From SAR324 cluster bacterium (lineage in GTDB: Bacteria; SAR324; NAC60-12): DNA of 64,000 bases. A model generated the notes under the pieces. That model saw only the letters and a program-made list of their open reading frames with translations, made no database searches and had not been told where the DNA came from. The stretch's first letter is position 1. Every line of letters starts with the position of its first letter. Positions 1-8,305 of this stretch are shown piece by piece. The position numbers were made by a program, and so were the translations under genes. The stretch lies in assembly GCA_015231825.1 (NCBI GenBank), contig JADGAV010000008.1:1-64000 (forward strand). The letters run 5' to 3'.

Positions 1-389
1 TTGGAGGGTCTAACAAAGACTTTTGGTGTTTCTATTCTGATCAGCGACTATGTTTTTAAGGAAATCGAAAACATCGACACATATCACTATCGTTTTTTAG
101 GGAAATTAAAAGTAAAAGGAAAGAATGAAGTCGTTTCAGTATACGATCTTTTTGGTGGCGACCCTGAATCAGTGATTGAAAAAAAGATAAATTCCCAATC
201 CGATTTTGAAGAAGGACTCGCACTCTATTTCAGGAAAGAATTCGCGGAAGCAGCGGTTTTTTTTAAAATGTCCTCAACCTTAACCCCGAAGACAAAGCCG
301 CCAAGCTCTATCTGGAACGTTCCGCAGAATTCATGGTTCATGGCGTCCCTGAAGCGTGGGCCGGGGTAGAAACGATGGCATCTAAATGA
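1..389 (+). pseudogene. Class III adenylate/guanylate cyclase, C-terminal fragment with a frameshift
   Basis: The window opens inside this gene. The first residues (LEGLTKTFG, then a FLGKLKVKGK segment followed by VSVYDLF) are typical of the end of a class III nucleotide cyclase catalytic domain, which makes cAMP or cGMP. Frame 1 runs to a stop at 367-369. However, from 270 to the TGA at 387-389 another frame reads VLNLNPEDKAAKLYLERSAE, a natural TPR-like tail of such cyclases. Adding one A to the AAAA run at 265-268 would join the two frames as AVFFKNVLNLNP. So a single base has been lost, either in the genome or in sequencing. The protein is probably altered only in its last ~40 residues, and the catalytic part may still work. 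The upstream portion is not visible. Confidence 0.7.
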
Positions 390-398
390 AGGCTGCAA

Positions 399-1277
399 TC
401 AATGCTGCATTTCTTTCATCAGGTTGATGAAGTTTTGTGCCGCGATGGAGGGCGTTCTTCCGCTGGAGATCACACCAATGGTCATTTTGAAATCAATATT
501 CACGGGTTTAAAAACCAGGCCGGAAATATCAGACCCTTCGAAATTATGAAAGGGAAAAATGAGAGAGATGCCTGCGCCGAATCTGACGAATTGATAAATG
601 TCGGAAGTTGAACGAGAAGAAAGTTTTGCTCGAAATTGCACCTTCTTTTCTTCAAAAAGATTTTCTATTTGATGACGAACAAAGGTGCCCACCGGAAACA
701 ATATGATATCCTGTCCTTCCAAATCGGTGATGTTCAATTGATCTTTCAAGCCGAGCGGGTGATCTTCTCTCATCACACAGTGCAGGTTTGTATCAAAAGA
801 ACTGTGAATACAAATTTCACTGTTATCAATCGGCAAGTTGGCAATTCCGATGTCATAATGTTTGGAATTGATTCGGTCCAGAATCGCGATCCGGTGAATA
901 CTTTCTATTTCTACATTGATATTGGGGAATTTCTGCCAGTAGAATTTCATCACTTTAGGAAGGAGCAAGTTGACTACCCCGGGCATGGCAATGATTCGAA
1001 GCTGACCTTTTTGAGAACTCTTGATTGATTCTGCAATCTGCTCGAGTTCTCGCAATCCGATAAAATGCTTTTCAATATCTTCAAAAAGAAGTTTCCCCTC
1101 ATGAGTGGGGTGCATCCCGCTTTTTCGTCTTACAAAAAGCTTGAAGCCGATATTTTGTTCCAATTCATTCACCAGGCGGCTGACAGCGGGTTGCGAGATA
1201 TAAAGCAGTTTTCCCGCGAGAGTCATACTCCCGGTGCGCATAACTGCCTGAAAAGCCTCAATTTGCCGTGCATTCAT
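399..1277 (-). CDS. LysR-family transcriptional regulator, OccR/NocR-like
   Basis: A 292-residue LysR regulator. The N-terminal winged HTH covers about residues 1-60 (MNARQIEAFQAVMRTGSMTL, then SQPAVSRLVNELE), followed by the periplasmic-binding-like effector domain. The opening resembles the opine regulators OccR and NocR as I remember them. I chose the ATG at 1277 because the HTH begins there; a longer reading from a TTG at 1340 adds 21 residues of no known kind. The gene is the last member of a minus-strand series that includes opine-oxidase-like genes and a peptide/opine ABC transporter, so it probably controls that operon through the T-N11-A dyad at 11084-11108. The inducer cannot be read from sequence. 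Confidence 0.88.
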   Translation of the reverse strand: MNARQIEAFQAVMRTGSMTLAGKLLYISQPAVSRLVNELEQNIGFKLFVRRKSGMHPTHEGKLLFEDIEKHFIGLRELEQIAESIKSSQKGQLRIIAMPGVVNLLLPKVMKFYWQKFPNINVEIESIHRIAILDRINSKHYDIGIANLPIDNSEICIHSSFDTNLHCVMREDHPLGLKDQLNITDLEGQDIILFPVGTFVRHQIENLFEEKKVQFRAKLSSRSTSDIYQFVRFGAGISLIFPFHNFEGSDISGLVFKPVNIDFKMTIGVISSGRTPSIAAQNFINLMKEMQH

Positions 1278-1352
1278 AGGGATCAACCAAGGGAAAGAGA
1301 GAAGCTGAAAAAGAAGAGGGCTTGATGAGATGAGGGTCAAACAGAAACCGGT

Positions 1353-2762
1353 TCATTCAGAACTGACCAACTGTCCAAGAGTGACCGGTTTGATTGGAGA
1401 GCGAACACGCAGGTAGCCGACATCAGCAGGTGAGATTTTCAATTCATCCGCAATAATTTCGGACAGGGTCAGTGCGCACATTCTTCCCTGACAAAAACCC
1501 ATTCCGGAACGAATCATCGCCTTCACGCGGTCCGGGCTGTGTGCCCCCAATCGTACGGTATTGCGAATTTCCCCAACATCCACTTCTTCACATCGACAAA
1601 CCATGGTGGCTTCGTCTTCGGGAACGATCCAGGATTTTTGCGGCTCAAACAGGGTGTCAAGAAACGGTCTTGAAGCCTGTTGTTTTTTAAGCTCCGCCCG
1701 GATTGATGACGCCTGTTCATCCCGTTTGGATTCTGAAAGGGCACCGAGCGCTCTTGCCGTTTCAAGAGCAGCAATATGCCCTGACAATTCAGAAACTTTT
1801 GATCCGGAAACCCGTCCGCAATCACCCGCAACAGCGATTCCAGGGACAGAAGTGTTTCCCCACTCATCAAGAACCGGTTCCCAGTAGCGCTGGGACTCGT
1901 ACCATTGATGTTCACATCCCAACAATCGGGTGATTTGTACATTGGGTACCACTCCCTGATGCAGCAGCAGCAAGTCGGCATCGACTGTTTGTGTACCCTT
2001 GCTGGAAACAAAGCGTACACGATTGAGATTTTCCTTGCCTTGAGCCTCAATGGATCTGATACCAAAATGTATGGGAACTCCGGACGTCCTCAATTTAAGA
2101 AGCATGCCGGCTCCTTTGACCAGGTATTCAGGCGTCCGCAGTGCAGATGGTAAATGCGGGAGAGCTTTCAGCAGCGCATTTTGCGGGTTTGTATTGAGGA
2201 GTGCCGAGATTTTTACACCTGCATCGAGCAGTCGTGTCGCAATCAGCAGCAAAAGAGGACCGGCACCAGCAAGCACCACGGTACCTTTAGGAACAATACC
2301 GGCGCTTTTATAAAGGACATCAACTGCAGTGCATGCCATCACGCCAGGCAGGGTCCATCCCGGAATCGGCATGGGGCGTTCCATCGCACCCACCGCAATC
2401 AGGATTTTTTTTGCTTTAAATGACAGGGGCGATTTTTTGTCCTGCCCCGGAGAATTATGCACAACCCGCACGACCAGCTCTTTTTCTATCTGCCAGACAG
2501 TCATTCCCGACAGATAGTCTGCACCGCAATTTTTAAACCGTTTGACCAGGCCGCTTGCCTCAGAATAATCTCGGCCCAGTTTTTTAAATTCGGGATTTCG
2601 ATGAAGTTCAAGATGCTCGATATTGCGATATATCTGCCCCCCGGCAGTTGGCTGTTCATCTAAAACCAGGACCTTGAGTCCCTGCCCTCGGGAAGTGACC
2701 GCGGCCGCCATTCCTGCCGGACCGGATCCGATGATGATGAGGTCATATTCAGGCACTTGCAT
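1353..2762 (-). CDS. FAD/NAD-dependent oxidoreductase, opine oxidase A / HcnB-like subunit
   Basis: A 469-residue flavoprotein. It has an N-terminal FAD Rossmann motif (GSGPAG, residues 12-17), a second dinucleotide motif (AGAGP, 165-169) and an FAD-closing segment near 305-315 (GIAVAGDCG). A C-terminal BFD-like [2Fe-2S] domain has cysteines at 389, 391, 424 and 429 (CRC, then CQGRMC). This layout is that of OoxA/NoxA, HcnB and related subunits of heteromeric dehydrogenases for opines, D-amino acids or proline-like substrates. It starts inside the last codons of the small [2Fe-2S] gene, so translation is probably coupled. With the next two genes upstream it likely forms a membrane-associated complex passing electrons from amine oxidation to the respiratory chain. 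The substrate is unknown. Confidence 0.88.
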   Translation of the reverse strand: MQVPEYDLIIIGSGPAGMAAAVTSRGQGLKVLVLDEQPTAGGQIYRNIEHLELHRNPEFKKLGRDYSEASGLVKRFKNCGADYLSGMTVWQIEKELVVRVVHNSPGQDKKSPLSFKAKKILIAVGAMERPMPIPGWTLPGVMACTAVDVLYKSAGIVPKGTVVLAGAGPLLLLIATRLLDAGVKISALLNTNPQNALLKALPHLPSALRTPEYLVKGAGMLLKLRTSGVPIHFGIRSIEAQGKENLNRVRFVSSKGTQTVDADLLLLHQGVVPNVQITRLLGCEHQWYESQRYWEPVLDEWGNTSVPGIAVAGDCGRVSGSKVSELSGHIAALETARALGALSESKRDEQASSIRAELKKQQASRPFLDTLFEPQKSWIVPEDEATMVCRCEEVDVGEIRNTVRLGAHSPDRVKAMIRSGMGFCQGRMCALTLSEIIADELKISPADVGYLRVRSPIKPVTLGQLVSSE

Positions 2763-3051
2763 GGTTCTCCATTATCGGTCTCTGCTGTCTTCTGATTTTC
2801 ATCCCCTCCTGGACAAGAATCATGCAGCTTTGCTGGTTCGGTTTTCCATCAATTTCAAGCAGACATTCAAAACATACTCCCATCATACAGTAAACGGATC
2901 GCGGCTGGCCAGTAACGGCTGATTCACGAAAAAGCATTTCTCCACTGCCCAGCAACGCTGCAGCAACCGTCTGCCCCGTCACTGTTTCCAATCTTTTCCC
3001 TTCAAAATCAATACTGACTTTTTCGCCATTTTGAGGAAGCTTTTTAAACAT
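2749..3051 (-). CDS. Small (2Fe-2S)-binding subunit, OoxX/HcnA-like
   Basis: A 100-residue ferredoxin-fold protein. Its plant-type [2Fe-2S] ligand pattern is C55-x4-C60-x2-C63 with a fourth cysteine at 76 (CMMGVCFEC, then SCM). Proteins of this size and pattern are the small subunit of HcnABC-type and opine oxidase complexes. The ATG at 3051 is preceded by AGGAGG at a good distance, so a longer upstream reading is rejected. It overlaps the FAD oxidoreductase upstream by 8 bases and the FAD/NAD subunit downstream by 14. This tight packing supports a single three-subunit enzyme. It would relay electrons between the two flavin subunits. Confidence 0.88.
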   Translation of the reverse strand: MFKKLPQNGEKVSIDFEGKRLETVTGQTVAAALLGSGEMLFRESAVTGQPRSVYCMMGVCFECLLEIDGKPNQQSCMILVQEGMKIRRQQRPIMENHASA

Positions 3052-4159
3052 TGAACCTCCTTGGATGAAAAACATCAAAATCAGGAAAAATTTTTCCCTC
3101 AAGAATCCACTCCGGTAGTTTGTCTGAGTGCAATGAGGCCAGACTGACGCCGCTGTGACTCGTGACAGCAAAGGCACCGGGGAACTCTTCAGACTCGCAG
3201 TAAACGGGCTTTTGATCCGGAGTCAGCACCCTCAACCCGGCCCAGGTACGCACCAGTTGAAGATTTTCCAGAACGGGAAAAATTCGCAGTGCCCGGGAGA
3301 CGAGGACTTTCAGAATATCGGTACTGGTGCCGATCTCTATGCCGGTATCCTCATGAGATGCACCGAACATGAAATTGCCGTTGGCATTTTGACGAATTCC
3401 TCCGGTAGCAAAGGGAAACAATTTGGACGTTCGTTCAGTCACCAGGACCTGTCCTTTTTGAGGACTGACCGGAACCGCCATTCCCACCATATTGGAGAGC
3501 TTGGTTGTCGCCAGTCCACTTGCAATTACCAGTTTTTGTGCTCTGAAATGCTGCTTCGGAGTCTTCACCAAAAAGCCGGAACCATCTTTCTGTATATCCT
3601 CGACCCAATGTCCCGGACGATAGTCACCGCCCCTTTTTTGGAAACCCTGATAAAAAGTGCGGAGAAGATTGAGCGGATCGACAATGCCATCATGACGACA
3701 AAAGGATGCGCCGCTTACATCGTTTCCCAAAGCAATTTTAGGAAGCATTTTCTGAAGTTCATCACGGCTCAACATGCTCACTTCATACTGACCGTTGCGG
3801 GATTGCATTCTCATATCCTCGATAAATTTGACTCTTGCAGCCAACTCTTCTTCCCCGAGACAGATCTCAAATCCCCCTGTGTTTTCATAGTTGAGTTTAC
3901 TTCCGGTCTCCTCTTCAAGAGATTCAGAAAAAACGGGCCAATGGTCAGTCGCTTCAATACACCATTCGGCATAACGCGGCATTCCATATCCTTTGCTTTG
4001 TACCCACACTAACCCAAAATTTGCCCGTGACGCTGTCAAATTCTGGTCTTCCCGATCCAACAGTATCACTGAACTTCCATGCTTGATCAGCCCATAGGCA
4101 AGGGAAACTCCAATGATACCGCCACCGATTACAATTGTATCTGTCTGTATGCTGTTCAT
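3044..4159 (-). CDS. FAD-dependent amine oxidoreductase (DAO family), opine oxidase B / HcnC-like subunit
   Basis: A 371-residue member of the D-amino-acid oxidase (DAO) superfamily, with the FAD motif GGGIIG at residues 12-17 and a typical DAO end (RTWAGLRVLTPDQKPV, then VTSHSGVSL). This is the catalytic subunit in SoxB/HcnC/OoxB-type enzymes. It oxidises the C-N bond of an amino acid or opine and delivers electrons to FAD. I place the start at ATG 4159 because the Rossmann fold follows at once; a GTG at 4231 in the same frame is possible but adds unsupported residues, and neither has a strong ribosome site. It lies between the ABC transporter genes and the two other subunits, consistent with oxidation of the imported compound. 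Glycine/sarcosine-type substrates cannot be excluded. Confidence 0.86.
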   Translation of the reverse strand: MNSIQTDTIVIGGGIIGVSLAYGLIKHGSSVILLDREDQNLTASRANFGLVWVQSKGYGMPRYAEWCIEATDHWPVFSESLEEETGSKLNYENTGGFEICLGEEELAARVKFIEDMRMQSRNGQYEVSMLSRDELQKMLPKIALGNDVSGASFCRHDGIVDPLNLLRTFYQGFQKRGGDYRPGHWVEDIQKDGSGFLVKTPKQHFRAQKLVIASGLATTKLSNMVGMAVPVSPQKGQVLVTERTSKLFPFATGGIRQNANGNFMFGASHEDTGIEIGTSTDILKVLVSRALRIFPVLENLQLVRTWAGLRVLTPDQKPVYCESEEFPGAFAVTSHSGVSLASLHSDKLPEWILEGKIFPDFDVFHPRRFNV

Positions 4160-4279
4160 AAATTTTGATAAATTTGAAATAGTAACTTTTGAGGCAGAAA
4201 GAAAGACATCGCAAAGCTTTTTGCCTCTCACTCGTTTACTTGAAAAGCACTGTGCCTTTATCCCTTCTTTCTGGTTCCT

Positions 4280-5269
4280 TCAAAGCTCCTTCAATCGGTG
4301 GCAGGCGGCATGGTGATGGGCGTCTGCCGTACTCTGGAGGGTTATGAAGTTTTCTCCACAGGTTTGATCCGCATGCGGGCACCTCGACTGAAACCTGCAG
4401 CCTGGCGGAGGATCAATCGGTCTTGATATATCCCCCTTGATTTCAGGCACAGGACGCCGCACACGGGGGTCCGGAACAGGAACCGCATTGATCAGGGCCT
4501 TGGTATAAGGATGTTGAGGATTTTGAATAACATCCCAGGTCGGTCCGATTTCCATGGCCTGCCCGAGGTACATGATCATCAGGCGGTCTGCAATATGTCC
4601 GAGGATGGACAAATCATGGGAGACATAGATGCATGAAAAATGTCGTTGTTTGGCCAGGTCTTTCAGCAGATCCAAAATGCCGGCTCTGATCGAAACATCC
4701 AGCATCGACAACGGTTCATCGGCGATTACCATGCGGGGCTCCATCACCAGCGCACTGGCAATTCCCACCCGCTGGCGTTCTCCCCCACTCAGCTCGTGAG
4801 GGTAGCGATCCGCATACTTTTCTAAAGAAAGCCCTACCGACTTCAACATATCTTCTGTTCGATCGGCGATTTCGGTTTCCGGGTAGAGTTTCAATGCTCT
4901 CGGGCCTTCCGCCACCGTATCAAAAACGCGGAATCTGGGATTGAGCGATTCATAAGGATCCTGGAATATCATCTGAACCTGGCTCCGGTACCAACGCAGA
5001 TCTTCCACACCCATTTGATCGATTCTTTTGTCATCATAGATGATTTCCCCCGAAGAAGGCGGCAGCAAACCTGCAATCATCATACAGGTGGTTGATTTTC
5101 CACATCCAGATTCGCCGGCAATACCGACCACTTCATTTTGCTCAAGAGAAAAGTTTACGCCTTCCACCGCTTTAATCTTGCGATCCGGCTGACCTTGAAA
5201 ACGTTTTGCCACAAATCCTGACTTGATTTCAAAATGCCTCGAAACTTTTTTCAATTGGAGGATAGCCAC
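4280..5269 (-). CDS. Peptide/opine ABC transporter ATP-binding protein (DppF/OppF type)
   Basis: A 329-residue ABC ATPase. Walker A is at 52-60 (GESGCGKST), followed by the Q-loop (IFQDPYESLNPR), the signature LSGGERQRV, Walker B with the D-loop (VIADEPLSMLD) and the H-loop (YVSHDL). The C-terminal oligopeptide-transporter extension contains GCRFQSRCPHA and a cysteine cluster, typical of DppF/OppF. The start is GTG 5269, with AAGG just upstream and an 18-base overlap with the preceding DppD-type gene. It powers uptake through the permeases encoded at 6270-7169 and 8306-9292. Confidence 0.93.
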   Translation of the reverse strand: MAILQLKKVSRHFEIKSGFVAKRFQGQPDRKIKAVEGVNFSLEQNEVVGIAGESGCGKSTTCMMIAGLLPPSSGEIIYDDKRIDQMGVEDLRWYRSQVQMIFQDPYESLNPRFRVFDTVAEGPRALKLYPETEIADRTEDMLKSVGLSLEKYADRYPHELSGGERQRVGIASALVMEPRMVIADEPLSMLDVSIRAGILDLLKDLAKQRHFSCIYVSHDLSILGHIADRLMIMYLGQAMEIGPTWDVIQNPQHPYTKALINAVPVPDPRVRRPVPEIKGDISRPIDPPPGCRFQSRCPHADQTCGENFITLQSTADAHHHAACHRLKEL

Positions 5270-6273
5270 GTTGCCTTATTCGATGCAAGTTCTCTCAATT
5301 TCGGTGCTTCCTTATGACGGAAACACCGCACTTCATGAAATTCTGCAAGTTTTTCAATTGCAGGAAACTCTTTTGAGCATTCTTCCGCCTTAAAGGGGCA
5401 TCGCTCCAAAAATGAGCATTCGCTACTCTCACCTATCAAAGTAGGCGGACTGCCGGGAATCGAGATCAATTCCTGTCCTTTGTTCCGGATTGATGGAAAT
5501 GCGTTTTTCAGCCCCAGCGTGTAGGGGTGACAGGGAGACTCAAACAAGTCAATTGCCGGCGCCTGCTCCATTAAACTTCCCCCATACATCACTCCGATAC
5601 GATCGCTCATTTCAGCAATCACAGCAATGTCATGCGTAATCAGAATAATGGAACTCGAGATTTGCGATCGGATTTCCCTAATACGTCTTAAAATTCTCTC
5701 CTGCACTAAAACATCAAGTCCGGTAGTGGGCTCGTCCATCACAATCAGACCGGGATCGAGTGCAAGCGACATGGCAATCATCGCTCGCTGCCTCATTCCT
5801 CCTGAAAACTCGTGAGGGTAATTGTCCATCAGGTCAGCCTGCAGTCCGACAACGTCAAAAAGTTCTGCAACCCGATTTCGTGCTGCGGCTTTGCTTATGG
5901 CGCGGTGTGCCTGGATTGCTTCTACAACCTGATGCCCGACTCGATAAACCGGGTTGAGCGAATTCATTGCACTCTGAGGAACAAGTGACATCTTGCTCCA
6001 CAATATTTCCTCCCGAAAATTCTTATCTGGCATGCTTTGAAGGTTCTGCCCGGAAAGAGTGATTTCACTGGCAGTCACCAGAGCACTGTCGGGGAGGAGT
6101 CGCATCAAGGAACGAATCAGCGTCGACTTTCCGCAGCCTGACTCTCCGGCAATTCCAAAGACTTCATTTTCAAAAACATCAAAGGTCACGTCATTGACCG
6201 CGTGAACAGGTCCTTTTTGCGTTTGATAACGGACGCTGAGGTTTTTAACTCTGAGAACTCGGTTTCTGCTCAT
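5251..6273 (-). CDS. Peptide/opine ABC transporter ATP-binding protein (DppD/OppD type)
   Basis: A 340-residue ABC ATPase. Walker A is at 43-50 (GESGCGKS), then VPQSAMNSLNPV, the signature FSGGMRQRA, Walker B (LIVMDEPTTGLD) and the H-loop ILITHD. The C-terminal extension has SECSFLERCPF, characteristic of the oligopeptide/nickel transporter subclass. It would form a heterodimer with the DppF-type partner encoded just downstream. Its ATG at 6273 overlaps the stop of the upstream permease gene by 4 bases, and its end overlaps the next gene by 19, so the set is clearly co-translated. Confidence 0.93.
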   Translation of the reverse strand: MSRNRVLRVKNLSVRYQTQKGPVHAVNDVTFDVFENEVFGIAGESGCGKSTLIRSLMRLLPDSALVTASEITLSGQNLQSMPDKNFREEILWSKMSLVPQSAMNSLNPVYRVGHQVVEAIQAHRAISKAAARNRVAELFDVVGLQADLMDNYPHEFSGGMRQRAMIAMSLALDPGLIVMDEPTTGLDVLVQERILRRIREIRSQISSSIILITHDIAVIAEMSDRIGVMYGGSLMEQAPAIDLFESPCHPYTLGLKNAFPSIRNKGQELISIPGSPPTLIGESSECSFLERCPFKAEECSKEFPAIEKLAEFHEVRCFRHKEAPKLRELASNKATWLSSN

Positions 6274-7169
6274 CTTTTCCTCAATCTCGGATTAGCCACT
6301 TCCTCATAAGCACGACTGACAAAAACAAGGGAAGTCACCAGCAAAACAATACAAATTGACGGAGCAGCAAACCACCACCATGCAACTCGTGTTTTTCCTG
6401 ATAGCCATAACTCATAGAGCATGCCTCCCCAACTGATGGTTTCTCCATCACCGAATCCGAGAAAACTGGCACTGGCTTCTGTGATCACAGACCAGGCGAT
6501 GTTGAAAGCAGCATACAAAAGCAGGAGAGGAAGAACATTGGGCAGGATATGCCGGTAAATAATTCTAAAATCACTGCAGCCGCGGGCTTTGGCAGCAGCA
6601 ATAAACTGCCGTTGTTTGATGGAAATAGTTTGAGCACGGATCACCCTGGCTGAGGTTCTCCAGATGATCAGCACAATTGCAAGAATAATAAACTCCAGCC
6701 GTCTGCCAAAAAGTGAGATGAGGACAATAATAAAGGGCAAAAAAGGCATTCCATAGAGAATATCTGTGAAGCGCATCAGGACTTCATCGATTTTTCCTCC
6801 GTAATAACCCGAAATCAAACCAATATTTGCACCAATCAGGATTGAGATTCCACCTGATACTGAGCCGATCAGAAGAGTCGTTCTTGTTGCCAGAATCAAC
6901 TGTGAAAAAAGATCATATCCCAAATGGGTGGTCCCCAGCGGGAATTGCCATGAAGGAGATCGAAGCGAGGCAAACTCACCGCTGCTGTCATACATCATCT
7001 CCCAGGGGTCATTCGGAGCAATCCAGGGGGCAAAAATTGCGACGACCATAAAAATGACAATAAAAAGCAGACCGGTTGCACTCAGCCGATTTGAAGTGAT
7101 AATCTGGTAATGTTCCTGCAAAAGGCGTTTGATATTGACCAAAGCATTCCCGCGGGTTTTAGCTGCCAT
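6270..7169 (-). CDS. Peptide/opine ABC transporter permease (DppC type)
   Basis: A 299-residue inner-membrane protein. It has an N-terminal DppC-like segment followed by a hydrophobic helix (GLLFIVIFMVVAIFAP), a periplasmic loop containing FPLGTTHLGYDLFSQLI, and the EAA-type cytoplasmic loop (AAKARGCSDFRIIYRHILPN) that docks on the ATPases. Several codons could start it. The ATG at 7169 stands nine bases behind GGAGG, whereas the earlier ATG at 7178 touches the GGAGG directly and is unlikely. It overlaps the end of the enolase-family gene by 11 bases, which shows that this enzyme is an integral member of the transport operon. Confidence 0.92.
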   Translation of the reverse strand: MAAKTRGNALVNIKRLLQEHYQIITSNRLSATGLLFIVIFMVVAIFAPWIAPNDPWEMMYDSSGEFASLRSPSWQFPLGTTHLGYDLFSQLILATRTTLLIGSVSGGISILIGANIGLISGYYGGKIDEVLMRFTDILYGMPFLPFIIVLISLFGRRLEFIILAIVLIIWRTSARVIRAQTISIKQRQFIAAAKARGCSDFRIIYRHILPNVLPLLLLYAAFNIAWSVITEASASFLGFGDGETISWGGMLYELWLSGKTRVAWWWFAAPSICIVLLVTSLVFVSRAYEEVANPRLRKR

Positions 7170-8283
7170 GATGCTCATCCTCCAGGTATTTATTAATTTT
7201 TTCAAAATCTACATTCAACCCCAATCCCGGACTGTCCTGAAGTCTGGCAGTTCCATTTTCTATCCAGGAAGAGAAATCCGTTACATCATCAGATGTTCGC
7301 AATGTAGACATATAGGCATGGCCACAATCCACCAGATTTTCAAGCACACAACCGAGCTGCAGAGAAGCGCATTGCGTGATCCCCAACTCGATCATGCTGT
7401 TCATCAGAACTCGCTTCCCTTTTGCGGCAACCATTTTTGCTATTTGATGGCTTGAATGGAGCCCGCCATTTTTTGATATCTTTATACTGAAAATATCAGC
7501 CGCATCCTCTTCAAGAATTTCCTCAGTACTCTCTAGTGACTGCACGCTTTCATCAACCGAGACGGTTTGTCCAAATTTTTCTCTCAGCCCCCGAAGACCG
7601 GCAAGATCGTCTGCAGGCAACGGTTGTTCGGTTAAAATCAGCGGAAAATCTTTGGCACCCTGAAAAAATTCATCGGCTTCCTCCCGGGTCCATCCCTGAT
7701 TGGCATCCACCATCAGCCGAACCCCTTCGGGAAGCTGTGCAAAGACCTCCTGGAGTCTTTTCAATTCATCAGGAATCGATCGGTCCCCCATCTTCAGCAT
7801 GTAGGTTTTAAACCCTCTGGCATTAAATTCTCGAATAATTTTCAAATCCTCCGATGAGGATCCGCTGGACGTCGGCCAAAGCAAGTCAATGGTATCTCTT
7901 TGCTTCTTTCCCAGTAACTGCCAAACAGGGATTTGTTTTTGACGGGCCAATGCATCATGTATGGCAACATCACAGGCGGCCGCGAGAGCACCTCCACCCT
8001 CCTTGCTTTTTCCGGAAGCAACCCAGTTCTCTATCTCAAGTCCTTTAAGAAAATTGAGGGATCCCTGGTGAATGGACTTCATTTCTGATTCAGGAGTATC
8101 TCCCGTGAATTTTACACCTCCCGGATCAGCCTCTCCCCAGCCCACTGTTCCATCAAAGGTCGCAATTTTAAGGAAAATCACATCGCTGTGAGTGATTGTT
8201 CCGTAAACTTTTGAAAGGTGATAGGGGTTGACCAGGGGGATCCGCACTCGAAAGGCATCCCATGATTTGATCTGGCTGTTCAT
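7159..8283 (-). CDS. Enolase-superfamily protein (mandelate racemase / muconate lactonizing enzyme family)
   Basis: A 374-residue protein with an N-terminal capping domain and a C-terminal barrel. The Mg2+ ligands are clear: D193 (MVDANQ), E219 (TEQP) and D244 (SVDES). K268 (SIKISKNGG) matches the catalytic lysine of the muconate-lactonizing/dipeptide-epimerase subgroup. On the opposite strand the usual KxK is M162-L-K164, so only the second lysine remains. Such enzymes take a proton from the carbon next to a carboxylate to epimerise, racemise or cyclise a substrate. Placed between two permease genes and upstream of a flavin amine dehydrogenase, it may convert the imported compound to the stereoisomer that the dehydrogenase accepts. 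This is inference; the exact reaction is unknown. Confidence 0.85.
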   Translation of the reverse strand: MNSQIKSWDAFRVRIPLVNPYHLSKVYGTITHSDVIFLKIATFDGTVGWGEADPGGVKFTGDTPESEMKSIHQGSLNFLKGLEIENWVASGKSKEGGGALAAACDVAIHDALARQKQIPVWQLLGKKQRDTIDLLWPTSSGSSSEDLKIIREFNARGFKTYMLKMGDRSIPDELKRLQEVFAQLPEGVRLMVDANQGWTREEADEFFQGAKDFPLILTEQPLPADDLAGLRGLREKFGQTVSVDESVQSLESTEEILEEDAADIFSIKISKNGGLHSSHQIAKMVAAKGKRVLMNSMIELGITQCASLQLGCVLENLVDCGHAYMSTLRTSDDVTDFSSWIENGTARLQDSPGLGLNVDFEKINKYLEDEHHGS

Positions 8284-8305
8284 AACAAATAACTTTCAGG
8301 AAATA

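Noticed and set aside
3155-4012. Plus-strand open frame of 285 codons opposite the FAD amine oxidoreductase gene
   Set aside because: It is antisense to a clear DAO-family gene, has biased composition and no domain or ribosome site.
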